Part shown: positions 28,852-37,382 of the stretch, in pieces
Layout of the letters: each line of letters opens with the position of its first letter
Numbering within the stretch: position 1 is the stretch's first letter
Source of the DNA: an uncultured Actinomycetes bacterium
GTDB taxonomy: Bacteria; Actinomycetota; Actinomycetes; S36-B12; UBA10799
Reading direction: 5' to 3'
Assembly: GCA_946803585.1 (NCBI GenBank)
Contig: CAMPEQ010000011.1
Coordinates: 248,001 to 312,000, forward strand
Length of the DNA stretch: 64,000 nucleotides
Notes under the pieces: model-generated
Database searches by the model: none
What the model saw: only the letters and a program-made list of their open reading frames with translations
Told to the model about the DNA's origin: nothing
Position numbers and translations under genes: made by a program

Positions 28852-29855
28852 CTGTTGATTCTTGCGGCAACCTCGGCAGCGTAGTAGCTGAAGATGATGT
28901 CCGCCCCCGCTCGCTTGATGGAAATCAACGATTCGTGAATGGCCGCGTCGCGATCGATCCAACCGTTGGCGGAGGCCGCCTCAATCATCGAATACTCGCC
29001 CGACACCTGATAGGCAGCGACTGGAACTTCGGTCGAGGCTGAGACGTCGGCTAGGACGTCGAGGTAGGGCATCGCTGGTTTGACCATGACGATATCCGCA
29101 CCTTCGACGAGATCCATTCTCAGCTCACGCGTTGCCTCGCGCCGATTCGCTGGATCCTGCTGGTAGGTGTCGCGGGTACCAACGAGCTGGGAATCTACGG
29201 CCTCCCGAAAGGGGCCGTAGAACGCTGACGAGTACTTCGCGGCGTAGGCCAGAATCAGCACTCGCTGAAAACTCGCCTCATCGAGGGCCGTGCGAACGGC
29301 GGCCACCTGACCGTCCATCATTCCGCTCGTGCCGAGCACCTGCGCACCGGCATCAGCTAATGCCAACGCCATCTCCTGGTAGCGGCCCAAGGTGAGGTCG
29401 TTGTCGACGACACCATCGAGGGTGACGATGCCGCAATGGCCATGGGAAGTGAACTCGTCCAGGCACAGGTCGGCCATCAGGACGGTTCGGTCACCGACGT
29501 GCTCGCTCATCGTGCGAACAGCAGTGTTGAGGGCGCCGTCGTAGTCGGTAGCGCCGGATCCGCGATCGTCTCGCTCCTGCGGAACAGCAAACAGCATGAT
29601 GCCGCCCACTCCGGCCGCGATCGCCTCGTCGACGGCGCGCTTGAGTGAATCCATCGTGTGCTGCACAACGCCGGGCATCGACGAGATCGGCTGCGGTTCG
29701 GAAATCCCTTCCCGATAGAACAGCGGCAGCACCAGATCCGTCGAAGACAGCCGGGTTTGCGCGACAAGGCGACGAATAGCCGCCGTTCGACGCAACCGCC
29801 TAGGACGGTTAACCATTCCGTGATTGATCATCTTGGCTATCCAATCCCTCGCCAT
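28848..29855 (-). CDS. hemB: Porphobilinogen synthase (delta-aminolevulinate dehydratase)
   Basis: It condenses two ALA molecules to porphobilinogen. The 335 residues form a TIM barrel with the two Schiff-base lysines in AAKYSSAFYGPFREA and MVKPAMPYLD. The active-site metal segment reads DLCLDEFTSHGHCG, with Cys-x-Asp-x7-Cys in place of the Cys-x-Cys-x7-Cys of the zinc-dependent E. coli enzyme. Three in-frame ATG codons (29855, 29831, 29816) are possible starts; the last would begin at MVNRPRRLRR, where the fold starts. It lies 26 bases after hemD on the same strand and is convergent with the secreted-protein gene. Confidence 0.95.
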   Translation of the reverse strand: MARDWIAKMINHGMVNRPRRLRRTAAIRRLVAQTRLSSTDLVLPLFYREGISEPQPISSMPGVVQHTMDSLKRAVDEAIAAGVGGIMLFAVPQERDDRGSGATDYDGALNTAVRTMSEHVGDRTVLMADLCLDEFTSHGHCGIVTLDGVVDNDLTLGRYQEMALALADAGAQVLGTSGMMDGQVAAVRTALDEASFQRVLILAYAAKYSSAFYGPFREAVDSQLVGTRDTYQQDPANRREATRELRMDLVEGADIVMVKPAMPYLDVLADVSASTEVPVAAYQVSGEYSMIEAASANGWIDRDAAIHESLISIKRAGADIIFSYYAAEVAARINS

Positions 29856-29881
29856 CGTGACCTAGCGCCACGAAGAACAAC

Positions 29882-31489
29882 CTACTTCTTGGACGACCGC
29901 CGACGCGATCCCGCGCGACGCCGCGATGGGCGCCAGGTGGCATCGCCATTCTCGATCGCAGCCAGGCGCAAGCCCTCGGCGTGAGCAGCCAGATTGTCCG
30001 CGAGCACCATCACGTTCGGCGTTTCCGCCAGCACGTCAACTCGAAGACCATGCTCCTGCGCGGCCTTGGCCGTCTGCGGGCCGATAGCCGCCACCACGGT
30101 GCAGGCGTGTGGCTTACCGGCGATACCGACGAGGTTGCGAACCGTGCTGGATGAGGTGAACAGCACCGCGTCGAATCCACCAGTCTTGATCGCCTCGCGG
30201 GTCTCGGCCGGCGGTGGCGCTGCCCGAACGGTGCGGTAGGCGGTGATGTCGTCAACTTCCCAGCCGATGTCTTGCAGACCGGCGACCAGTGCCTCGGTGG
30301 CGATATCGGCGCGGGGCAGGAACACGCGATCGATCGGATCGACCTCGGCATCGTAGGGCTGCCATTCAGCGAGGAGCCCTGCGCTGGACTGCTCGCCACT
30401 CGGGACGAGTTCGGGCTTTACCCCGAAGGCGATGAGGGCGTTGGCAGTGGCATCGCCGACTGCGGCGACCTTCAGACCTGCCATGGCGCGGGCATCGAGA
30501 CCGTATTCCTCGAACTTCTCGCGCACTGCTTTAACAGCGTTCGCGCTGGTGAATGCGACCCACTGGTAGCGGCCACTGACGAGGCCTTGGATCGCCCGGT
30601 CCATCTGCTGTGGGGTGCGCGGTGGCTCCACCGAGATGGTGGGAACCTCGACCGGCACGGCGCCGTAGCGACGCAGGTGCTCGGATAGGTCACCGGCTTG
30701 ATCTTTGGTCCTTGGAACGAGGACACGCCAGCCAAACAGCGGCTTGGTCTCGAACCAGGACAGCTTGTCGCGCGAGTTCAGCACATCGCCGATGACGACG
30801 ATTCCGGGGCCAGCCTGCTTGGACGCCTTCACGACTGCGGGGAGCTCCTCGAGGGTGGTCGCGATCGTGCGCTGCTCGACCGTGGTCGCACCGCGAGTGA
30901 TGGCGATTGGGGTGTTGGGGTGACGTCCGGCGGCCAGGAGCGCTTTGGAGATCTCTACCGCATTGTCGGCACCATCACGAACGACGACCGTGAGCTTGGG
31001 ATCGGCCAGCGCCGCCCAATCTTCGACCGCGTCAGACTCAACGACGCGAACCTCACGGGCCTTGTTGTTGGTCAGTGGGAAGCCCGCATATGCGGCAACA
31101 CCGGACAGCTGGGAGACCCCGGGAGCTACTTCGAATGGAAGCTTGGAGCGGTGTAGGACGTTGGCCTCGGTTGCCACCGAACCATCCATGATCGGGTCGC
31201 CGGAGAACAGCCGCACCACATCCTTACTGGCCCTAGCCGCTTCGATGACCTTCTTCGCCCGCGCAGCGTGATCGAGCGGCAGGCCATCCTCATCAACGAC
31301 GGCGATGAGCTCGGCGTCGGGGGCGTAGCGGGTGGCGATATCAACGACATCGGCATCCGCGACGACTGCATCAGCTGCCGCGAGCAGGTTGGTCGCGCGA
31401 ACTGTCAGCAGTTCTGGGTCGCCGGGTCCCGCTGATACAAGCGAGATTGTTCCAACGGGGCGGGTCTTACGGGGGCGGGCGGTAGTCAC
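29882..31489 (-). CDS. hemD: Uroporphyrinogen-III synthase fused to an N-terminal SUMT-like methyltransferase domain
   Basis: The protein has 535 residues in two domains. Residues ~13-245 resemble SAM-uroporphyrinogen-III methyltransferase (VSAGPGDPELLTVRA, then SGDPIMDGS, VAPGVSQLSGVAAYAG). Residues ~250-510 form uroporphyrinogen-III synthase (RVLVPRTKDQAGDLSEHL, VAFTSANAVKAV, DAVLFTSSSTVRNLV). The C-terminus is very basic (SRRRAGSRRRSSKK). The fusion is the usual actinobacterial form. The methyltransferase half departs from the classical motifs, so whether it makes precorrin-2 or sirohaem is uncertain; the synthase half is well preserved. GTG at 31489 overlaps the hemC stop. Confidence 0.93.
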   Translation of the reverse strand: MTTARPRKTRPVGTISLVSAGPGDPELLTVRATNLLAAADAVVADADVVDIATRYAPDAELIAVVDEDGLPLDHAARAKKVIEAARASKDVVRLFSGDPIMDGSVATEANVLHRSKLPFEVAPGVSQLSGVAAYAGFPLTNNKAREVRVVESDAVEDWAALADPKLTVVVRDGADNAVEISKALLAAGRHPNTPIAITRGATTVEQRTIATTLEELPAVVKASKQAGPGIVVIGDVLNSRDKLSWFETKPLFGWRVLVPRTKDQAGDLSEHLRRYGAVPVEVPTISVEPPRTPQQMDRAIQGLVSGRYQWVAFTSANAVKAVREKFEEYGLDARAMAGLKVAAVGDATANALIAFGVKPELVPSGEQSSAGLLAEWQPYDAEVDPIDRVFLPRADIATEALVAGLQDIGWEVDDITAYRTVRAAPPPAETREAIKTGGFDAVLFTSSSTVRNLVGIAGKPHACTVVAAIGPQTAKAAQEHGLRVDVLAETPNVMVLADNLAAHAEGLRLAAIENGDATWRPSRRRAGSRRRSSKK

Positions 31490-32451
31490 TGTCTGGGTTC
31501 TCCCAACAAGCTGGCCGCACCGGCTGCCAACATCTTGGTCGCAAGCTCGCGACCAAGGCTGTCGGCGTCGCTGGTTGGGCCAGTAACGGATAAACGGATT
31601 ACCTGCGAGCCGTCAATCGAGGCGACCAACGCTTGCAGGTACAGGTCGCTGTCTTCAACTGTCGCTGCGGTCCCGGGGGCGGGATCGACAACGACGGCTA
31701 AGGCCGCAACCGGTGCTGAGCAACCTGCTTCCAGCTCGTTCAGCACTGCGCGTTCACCGATTGTGGCGACGCGGGTAGGTAAATCATCAACGGTAGATAG
31801 GGCTTTGTGCAAATCCGCGTCTCGGGAAGCGAGATCGTCGCGGGCCTCGACAGCTAACGCGCCTTGACCCGGCGCTGGCAGCATGACCTGCGACGTTAGG
31901 TGCTCGGAGATCACGTCGTGTTTGCCTAGGCGGTGCAGCCCGGCAGTAGCGAGGATCACACCGGAGAGCTCGCCATCGGTGACTTTTGCTAGCCGAGTTT
32001 CGACGTTTCCGCGGATATCAACGACCGTAAGGTCTGGCCGATGGGCGCGTAGCTGCGCGGCTCGGCGCAGTGATCCGGTACCGACTGCGGCGCCGTTCGG
32101 TAGCTCGGCCAGTGATGTTGGCCCTCCGGCGCAAAGGGCGTCCGTGGGGTCTTCCCTCATCGGAATAGCAGCAACTGTGAGGCCCCCGTGCGGGTAGGTC
32201 GGCAAGTCCTTCAGGGAGTGAACGCCAACGTCGGCACGACCGTCCAGGATCGCTTCCCGGACTGCTCCGACAAATACCCCGACCCCGCCAAAGCTGCTGA
32301 GTGATCCGCTGGTGACGTCGCCGACGGTAGTGACCTCAACGAGCTCGGATGGCCGACCGGTCAGCTGCGACAACTGATCGGCGATGAGTTGGGACTGGGT
32401 CGTGGCCAGGGTGCTTCTTCTGGTGGCGACCCGGATTGGCCGCGTTGTCAC
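31486..32451 (-). CDS. hemC: Hydroxymethylbilane synthase (porphobilinogen deaminase)
   Basis: It polymerises four porphobilinogens into hydroxymethylbilane on a dipyrromethane cofactor. It has 321 residues with RVATRRSTLATTQS, VHSLKDLPT (catalytic Asp region), RRAAQLRAHRPDL and NELEAGCSAPVAALA, whose Cys carries the cofactor. The GTG at 32451 is chosen: it overlaps the hemA stop as GTGA and has GAGG eight bases upstream. An in-frame GTG at 32460 is the alternative. It is coupled to hemD in the same way. Confidence 0.95.
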   Translation of the reverse strand: MTTRPIRVATRRSTLATTQSQLIADQLSQLTGRPSELVEVTTVGDVTSGSLSSFGGVGVFVGAVREAILDGRADVGVHSLKDLPTYPHGGLTVAAIPMREDPTDALCAGGPTSLAELPNGAAVGTGSLRRAAQLRAHRPDLTVVDIRGNVETRLAKVTDGELSGVILATAGLHRLGKHDVISEHLTSQVMLPAPGQGALAVEARDDLASRDADLHKALSTVDDLPTRVATIGERAVLNELEAGCSAPVAALAVVVDPAPGTAATVEDSDLYLQALVASIDGSQVIRLSVTGPTSDADSLGRELATKMLAAGAASLLGEPRQ

Positions 32452-33815
32452 CGAAGCCACCTCGGATCGAGCGCCGAGCCCTCCTGACCTAAGGCATCTT
32501 GCATCTCCCTACCGGTATCGGACAGCGAGCTGACGGACTCAGGATCGAGGTCGAACAACGCATGTAGCGCTTCGGCATAGCGCTCGCCATCAGGGTCGGC
32601 GGCGAACTGCTTCATCCGAACCGTCGGGGTGTGCAGCAGGGTCGAGACGGTGCGACGCAGGGTCTGCTCGACTGCGGCGATCTCATCCTCCGACAGGCTC
32701 GGTTGTTTGAGGCGTAGCCGCTGCAGCTCGGCCTCCAAGACGAGGTCAGCTTTGGCGCGCAGGGAGACAACGATCGGCTCCACTCGCGCCGCTGCCTGCG
32801 AGGCAACGAAGGTCAGCACCTCACCATCGATGATGGTCTTGGCTGCGATGAGATCAGCGTGGGAGGCGGCTGCTCCTGGCAGGTTCGCCAAGGACGCGAG
32901 GTCGATTCGGGTGACGCCCGGCTGGTCGCCGATCTGGGGGTCTGTGTCGTGCGGGAGCGCCAAGTCGACGACCACGAGCGGGCGATCAGGTCGCTGCGCC
33001 ATGGCCTCGGAAACCTGATCCGAGCTGATCACTACACCGGTCGCGCCAGTTGCGCTGACGATCAGATCCGCCGACTCCATCGCTGTGGCCAGCTCATCCA
33101 TCGTGATCGCGGTGGCGCCGTAGGCCTGAGCTGCGCGGCTACTTGATTCAGGGCTTCGGCTAGCGACCTCGACGGATGTGACTCCTCGGGTTTGCAGGGT
33201 CTGCAGAGCCAGCGAACTCATCGCGCCAGCCCCCACCACGAGCGAGCGTGGGTCCGGGGCACTCGTCGCGTGCGTGCTACCTGTCAGGGCGATCTGAGCT
33301 TCATCGAGGGCAACGGTGACGACTGAGGCTCCGTGGCGGTCAATCCCGGTATCGGTGTGGACACGTTTGCCGACCCGAAGCGCATTTTGCGCCAACTCGT
33401 TGAGGGCGCGCCCGGCGTTCCCGGCGCTCTGCGCGTCGGATAATGCAGCGCGCACCTGACCGAGGATCTGCTGCTCGCCAACGATCATCGAATCGAGTCC
33501 GGCGGTTACCGAGAACAGGTGATGGACTGCCCGCTCCTCGAAGTGGACATACAGGTGTGCGCGCAGGTCATCGATGTGGATTCCGCTGTGCTTGGCCAGG
33601 CGACTCGAGATATCGGTCACGGCTCCGTGGAAGCGGGTGACATCGGCGACTACTTCAAGGCGATTACAGGTGCTGATCGCCATGACCTCGGCGACGTAGG
33701 GCGACACGGCGATGTCCTTGCGCAGTGCGGCGAGGGAATCCGCTTGCGCCGCGATCTGGTCCAGTAGCGCGACAGGGGCAGTGCGGTGGCTAATTCCCAC
33801 CAATAGCAAGCTCAC
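32448..33815 (-). CDS. hemA: Glutamyl-tRNA reductase
   Basis: It reduces Glu-tRNA(Glu) to glutamate-1-semialdehyde, the committed step of C5-pathway haem synthesis. It has 455 residues: VGISHRTAPV at the N-terminus, catalytic Cys50 in AISTCNRLE, GLDSMIVGEQQILGQVR, then the NADPH-binding domain (VVGAGAMSSLA) and a helical dimerisation domain. The start is GTG at 33815, overlapping the rex stop (GTGA). It therefore shares the rex transcript and is likely under Rex control; the rex-hemACD arrangement is known from Streptomyces. Confidence 0.96.
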   Translation of the reverse strand: MSLLLVGISHRTAPVALLDQIAAQADSLAALRKDIAVSPYVAEVMAISTCNRLEVVADVTRFHGAVTDISSRLAKHSGIHIDDLRAHLYVHFEERAVHHLFSVTAGLDSMIVGEQQILGQVRAALSDAQSAGNAGRALNELAQNALRVGKRVHTDTGIDRHGASVVTVALDEAQIALTGSTHATSAPDPRSLVVGAGAMSSLALQTLQTRGVTSVEVASRSPESSSRAAQAYGATAITMDELATAMESADLIVSATGATGVVISSDQVSEAMAQRPDRPLVVVDLALPHDTDPQIGDQPGVTRIDLASLANLPGAAASHADLIAAKTIIDGEVLTFVASQAAARVEPIVVSLRAKADLVLEAELQRLRLKQPSLSEDEIAAVEQTLRRTVSTLLHTPTVRMKQFAADPDGERYAEALHALFDLDPESVSSLSDTGREMQDALGQEGSALDPRWLR

Positions 33816-34711
33816 AGCTTCCCTCCTGCGGGGATTAGCCCGGTTGATTCCTCGACGGTGACGAACGACGTCGACTCAGGTTCGTTCACGGCTACGACCT
33901 CCAGGGGACCGATTAGGTCGGTCGGTCCGGCCTCGACTAACTCCGTGCGAGCGGTCGACTCCGCTAATTCGGACTGCGCCAATTCAGACTGTGCCAACTT
34001 CGATTCTGCCTCACGGATTCGACGCTGTTCGTGAAATGCCAGGATCTGCAGTTCGGTGGCCAGATCGACTTTCCGCACTTCTACGCCCTCCGGCACCGCA
34101 AGCACCACGGGCGCGAAGTTGAGGATGCTCGTCAAGCCCGCCGCTACCAGTCGGTCGCATACGTCTTGAGCTGCCGCGGCCGGGGTCGCAATGACAGCAA
34201 TCGAGGGACGTGAAGTCTCGACCAAGTTTTCGAGGTCATCAAGGTGGCGCACTCGGCCGGCAACTGCTTGCGAACCGAGCGCGGCCGTTGCTGTTGCTTG
34301 ATCGACGCCCAGATCGATCAGAACCGGACCCACCTGTTGACCGACAGTCTCATCATCAGAATCAACTAGCCCGACGACTTGGAATCCGCGGGAGGCGAAC
34401 CCACCGTAGTTAGCCAACGCACGACCAAGGTTGCCGATCCCGACGATCACTACCGACCAGTCCTGGGTGAGGCCGAGCTCTCGGGCGATCTGATAGACGA
34501 GGAACTCAACGTCGTAGCCGACGCCACGGGTTCCGTAGGAGCCGAGGTAGCTCAGATCCTTGCGCAGTTTTGCGCTGTTAACTCCCGACTCCGTTGCAAG
34601 TTCTTCACTCGAGACTGTCTTGACTCCCTCTTGCTGGAAGGCTGTCAAGACCCGGTGATAGATCGGTAACCGCGCAACTGTGGCGTCAGGGATTCCGCGG
34701 CGACTTCCCAC
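33812..34711 (-). CDS. rex: Redox-sensing transcriptional repressor Rex
   Basis: This dimeric repressor senses the NADH/NAD+ ratio and releases DNA when NADH is high. It has 299 residues. The N-terminal winged helix (ARLPIYHRVLTAFQQEG, VNSAKLRKDLSYLGSYGTRGVGYDV) is typical, and the Rossmann domain carries VIVGIGNLGRALANY. After the usual C-terminal domain-swap helix (ILAFHEQRRI) there are about 80 extra residues, beginning with a repeated (S/K)-E/L-L-A-Q-S pattern and continuing acidic; most Rex proteins stop near 210-250. The start is GTG at 34711 with AGGAGG six bases upstream. It heads the rex-hemA-hemC-hemD-hemB unit. Confidence 0.95.
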   Translation of the reverse strand: MGSRRGIPDATVARLPIYHRVLTAFQQEGVKTVSSEELATESGVNSAKLRKDLSYLGSYGTRGVGYDVEFLVYQIARELGLTQDWSVVIVGIGNLGRALANYGGFASRGFQVVGLVDSDDETVGQQVGPVLIDLGVDQATATAALGSQAVAGRVRHLDDLENLVETSRPSIAVIATPAAAAQDVCDRLVAAGLTSILNFAPVVLAVPEGVEVRKVDLATELQILAFHEQRRIREAESKLAQSELAQSELAESTARTELVEAGPTDLIGPLEVVAVNEPESTSFVTVEESTGLIPAGGKL

Positions 34712-34768
34712 AGAGAACCTCCTGATTGATCACGCGACTCCGGTTCGCCCTGTTGATGGGCCTTATAG

Positions 34769-34798
34769 AGAATACGCCCGGAGTTCACGAATGCACAA
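34769..34798 (-). promoter_or_regulatory. Probable promoter of the rex-hem operon
   Basis: On the minus strand, TTGTGC (34798-34793) and TATTCT (34774-34769) are separated by 18 bases, giving a plausible sigma-70-type promoter about 60 bases upstream of the rex start. The -35 hexamer lies in a TTGTGCA that resembles one half of a Rex operator; a matching second half is not seen. Confidence 0.4.
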
Positions 34799-34912
34799 AG
34801 TCGGGGTGGGGTAGTCGTTCGCGAAACTGGAGGTTGATGCAGCGATACATTGATAGCCGTCGGCAAGGTCAGCGTCTTACCGGAAAGAACACCTGTCGGA
34901 GAGGAGCTCACA

Positions 34913-35380
34913 ATGGCACGGATGAGGTCTCCAAGCGGCGTGAAGCGATGGTTCTTGCGAGCACCGATCTGGCTCTACAACCATCGTCTGGGTGGACTAC
35001 TCGGGTCAAGGCTGGTCCTACTGAACCACATCGGAAGGAAGTCTGGGATTGCCAGACAGGTCGTCGTGGAGGTGGTGAGAAGTGACTCCAGCACGGGACA
35101 GATTGTGGTCTGTTCTGGCTGGGGTAAGAGTTCGCAGTGGTACCAGAACCTCCTTGCGCGGCCGAACATCACGATTCAACGCGGTTCCCACTCCCAAGCA
35201 GTTTCCGCCGTATTCCTGACCGAGCCAGAATCTGGCAACGAGATGGTCCGATACAGCCGCGCACACCCCCGTGCAGCGAGGAAACTCTGCACGTTCATGA
35301 ACTTCGACTGTGACGGAACCACCGACGGCTACCGAGCTGTGGGCGAACAACTCCCATTCATTCGGCTCGATCCGCGGTAG
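34913..35380 (+). CDS. F420-dependent nitroreductase-family (Ddn-like) oxidoreductase
   Basis: This 155-residue protein belongs to the Ddn/DUF385 split-barrel family that uses reduced deazaflavin F420. Seen are the amphipathic N-terminal helix (APIWLYNHRLGG), the cofactor segment LNHIGRKSGIARQ and the conserved WYQNLLARPNITIQ. Family members reduce nitroimidazoles, quinones or other hydrophobic electrophiles; the substrate here is unknown. The ATG at 34913 has GGAG/AGGAG upstream. It is divergent from rex. The call implies that the organism makes F420, which cannot be checked in the window. Confidence 0.85.
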   Translation: MARMRSPSGVKRWFLRAPIWLYNHRLGGLLGSRLVLLNHIGRKSGIARQVVVEVVRSDSSTGQIVVCSGWGKSSQWYQNLLARPNITIQRGSHSQAVSAVFLTEPESGNEMVRYSRAHPRAARKLCTFMNFDCDGTTDGYRAVGEQLPFIRLDPR

Positions 35381-35691
35381 GCCCCGCCGAGCGCGCGATG
35401 CCAGCACAGACGACGCGGGATACGCAGAACAGGTGCAGCGCAAGTTGAGTAGGCCTCACCCGAATGTCGGACCGCCGCCCTACTGTGGGCACAAGCCAAA
35501 CACGAAATAGAAAGTCCAAGAACGGGTGGGAGCGAGATCTCCTCCCAAATACTCGAGATGTCGCTGGAGTCCCCATTCCATTGTTGAGGCTCCGGGTCGC
35601 ACCTCTGGTTGATCGATTTGTTGAAGGGTGTTTGGTCGGTGCGCACGCCTGCGCGCTGTCAGGACCTTCTTCAAAGGCGGTGAACTCAATT
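35381..35691. other. Intergenic region between the Ddn-like and DUF222 genes
   Basis: These 311 bases carry no gene I can support. They include a hairpin-forming TGGGAG...CTCCCA (35527-35547) without a U-run. The following DUF222 frame is open through most of this region from 35464, but that part of the translation is unlike the family, so the true start is placed at 35692. Confidence 0.5.
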
Positions 35692-37056
35692 ATGCGGCTA
35701 GGCGACGCTACTTTCGGGCGCGACGCCGACCGCCCGCGTCGGGATGCCAATAGCCAGAATGGCGTGTCGGGCGGCAACAGACAACGTCAACACGACAACA
35801 CAGCATTCGTCTCCGTGGCAGAGCAGTTGCACGTTCTTCGCTGCGCTCTGACCGAGCTAGAGACTGATGCTCTACCGCCGTCGGAACTGCGGGTGATCCT
35901 GACGGAGGTTGCCGCACTTCGGAATCAGGTCGAGGCCCTTGAGGTTGCCGTCATCCAGCAGGTTGATCGTTCGAGTCAGTGGGCCGTCGACGGATCTCGG
36001 TCACTGCGGGCATGGGTCGCTAACAACACCTCCTCAAGTAACGGCACCGCTAGCCGAAAGATCGCGGCCGAGAAGCTACTCGAGGACGCTCCGGGGATAG
36101 CTGCTGCACTGGCCGCTGGCCAGACGACGATGGAACATGTCGCGATCCTGGCTCGAGCGATTGGCACCAATGACGCGCGGCGAGACGCGTTACCCGCGGT
36201 GGAGGCAGTTTTCGCGGAACTCGCGACCAAGGTCCGTCCACATGACTTCGCCAAGGCCGTGTCGGTGTGGGTTCATCATGTCGACGCTCTCAGTGATGCC
36301 GATGATCACAGCAAGAAGAAGGATCGCGCGTATCTTCGTGCGTCGCTGGGGTTCGAGAACACCGTCGTCATCGATGCCGTCCTAGACCCCGAGACCGGAC
36401 AGGCATTTCTCGCCGCGCTGGATGCGGCCAGGGAGTTCGTCTTCCGCCAAGGCGGTGACGAACCTGGGCCAGAGGCAGCAGCGACCGGTCAACCGAGGAG
36501 ACCACCGCGTTCTACGCAAAACGTCGCTGCGCTTCGACATCTCCTTGACCTTGCCGCGATGAATCCGGCGATGCCGATGGCTACCGGTGGGCTACCCGTG
36601 CACGTGGTCGTCACGACGAGTCTGGACTCGCTACGTTCTCAGCTGACCGATGCTGGGATCGATCCCGCGACGTTGGGCAACAGCACGACTGGCGCTGCGA
36701 CCGGGACGGCTAGCCGACACATCCCGGCGGCCACAGCTCGGCGACTCGCATGTGATGCAAGCATCATCCCGATCGTCTTGAACGGCAAGTCGCAGGTACT
36801 TGATGTTGGGAGGCGGACCCGAGCGATCCATCCAGCGCTGCGGTTAGCTATCGAGGTCCGTGATCAGCACTGCCGCTCGCCGGGGTGTGATGCGAACATC
36901 CAGGAGATCCACCACGTTGTTCATTGGGCCAATGGCGGGCCGACCGATCGAAGTAACCTGGCAGGGCTATGCCGCGGCCACCACCACGCGGTTCACGAGC
37001 GCGGCTTCAATCTTCGAGGTGACCCCAACATGGAGTTGGAGGTGGTACCTCCGTAG
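35692..37056 (+). CDS. DUF222 / HNH endonuclease domain protein (13E12 repeat-like)
   Basis: The protein has about 454 residues. A helical DUF222 region spans roughly residues 40-300 (ELRVILTEVAALRNQVEALEVAVI, AAGQTTMEHVAILA, FENTVVIDAVLDPETGQAFLAALDA). A C-terminal HNH nuclease motif follows: CRSPGCDANIQEIHH, then WANGGPTDRSNLAGLCRGHHHAVH, with zinc-type Cys and the His-Asn-His residues intact. Such proteins are numerous in actinobacteria, resemble the M. tuberculosis 13E12 repeat family, and are often strain-variable; their biological role is unclear. The ATG at 35692 is a best guess; GTG at 35680 and ATG at 35464 are in frame. Confidence 0.85.
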   Translation: MRLGDATFGRDADRPRRDANSQNGVSGGNRQRQHDNTAFVSVAEQLHVLRCALTELETDALPPSELRVILTEVAALRNQVEALEVAVIQQVDRSSQWAVDGSRSLRAWVANNTSSSNGTASRKIAAEKLLEDAPGIAAALAAGQTTMEHVAILARAIGTNDARRDALPAVEAVFAELATKVRPHDFAKAVSVWVHHVDALSDADDHSKKKDRAYLRASLGFENTVVIDAVLDPETGQAFLAALDAAREFVFRQGGDEPGPEAAATGQPRRPPRSTQNVAALRHLLDLAAMNPAMPMATGGLPVHVVVTTSLDSLRSQLTDAGIDPATLGNSTTGAATGTASRHIPAATARRLACDASIIPIVLNGKSQVLDVGRRTRAIHPALRLAIEVRDQHCRSPGCDANIQEIHHVVHWANGGPTDRSNLAGLCRGHHHAVHERGFNLRGDPNMELEVVPP

Positions 37057-37087
37057 CCGACGCACTCACCACGAGCACGCCTACCTT

Positions 37088-37339
37088 CTATGCGCTGAGC
37101 TTTGCTCGCAGGCGCGCTTCATCAACACGGTAGATGTTGTGGACGTTGCCGTCGATGAGGGTGACGGGGATTTCGTCCCAGTATTCGTCGGCTAGTTCGG
37201 GATCGTCCAGGATTGAGAGCTCGGTCCAGGTGACGTTGAGATCGGCGCAGACAGTGGAGATGATCTGGCGGGCGTCGTCGCAAAGGTGGCAGTCGGGTTT
37301 TCCGATGAGCGTGACTCGCGGCTCGGGCGCGGCTGACAC
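37088..37339 (-). CDS. Glutaredoxin-like thiol protein (DUF836 type)
   Basis: This is a short thioredoxin-fold protein of 83 residues. VTLIGKPDCHLCDDAR carries a CxxC pair (CHLC) at the start of the first helix, and EIPVTLIDG is the cis-Pro loop. It resembles the glutaredoxin-like protein encoded near hemA in mycobacteria (Rv0508 in memory). Probable role is cytoplasmic disulfide exchange, partner unknown. Start is GTG at 37339; the ribosome site is weak. It is convergent with the DUF222 gene, 31 bases apart, and follows the acyl-CoA ligase gene. Confidence 0.8.
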   Translation of the reverse strand: MSAAPEPRVTLIGKPDCHLCDDARQIISTVCADLNVTWTELSILDDPELADEYWDEIPVTLIDGNVHNIYRVDEARLRAKLSA

Positions 37340-37382
37340 TAGGAGGGGAACCTCGGGGCGCGACGGCGGGTGCGGGTGCGAG

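Noticed and set aside
34780-34800. Possible full Rex operator upstream of rex.
   Set aside because: Only one half (TTGTGCA) resembles the site; the second half does not match.
35464-35691. N-terminal extension of the DUF222 frame.
   Set aside because: The extra 76 residues do not look like the family, and the region has intergenic character; start placed at 35692.
35692-37056. DUF222/HNH gene as an intact mobile element.
   Set aside because: No inverted or direct repeats, integrase or transposase nearby.
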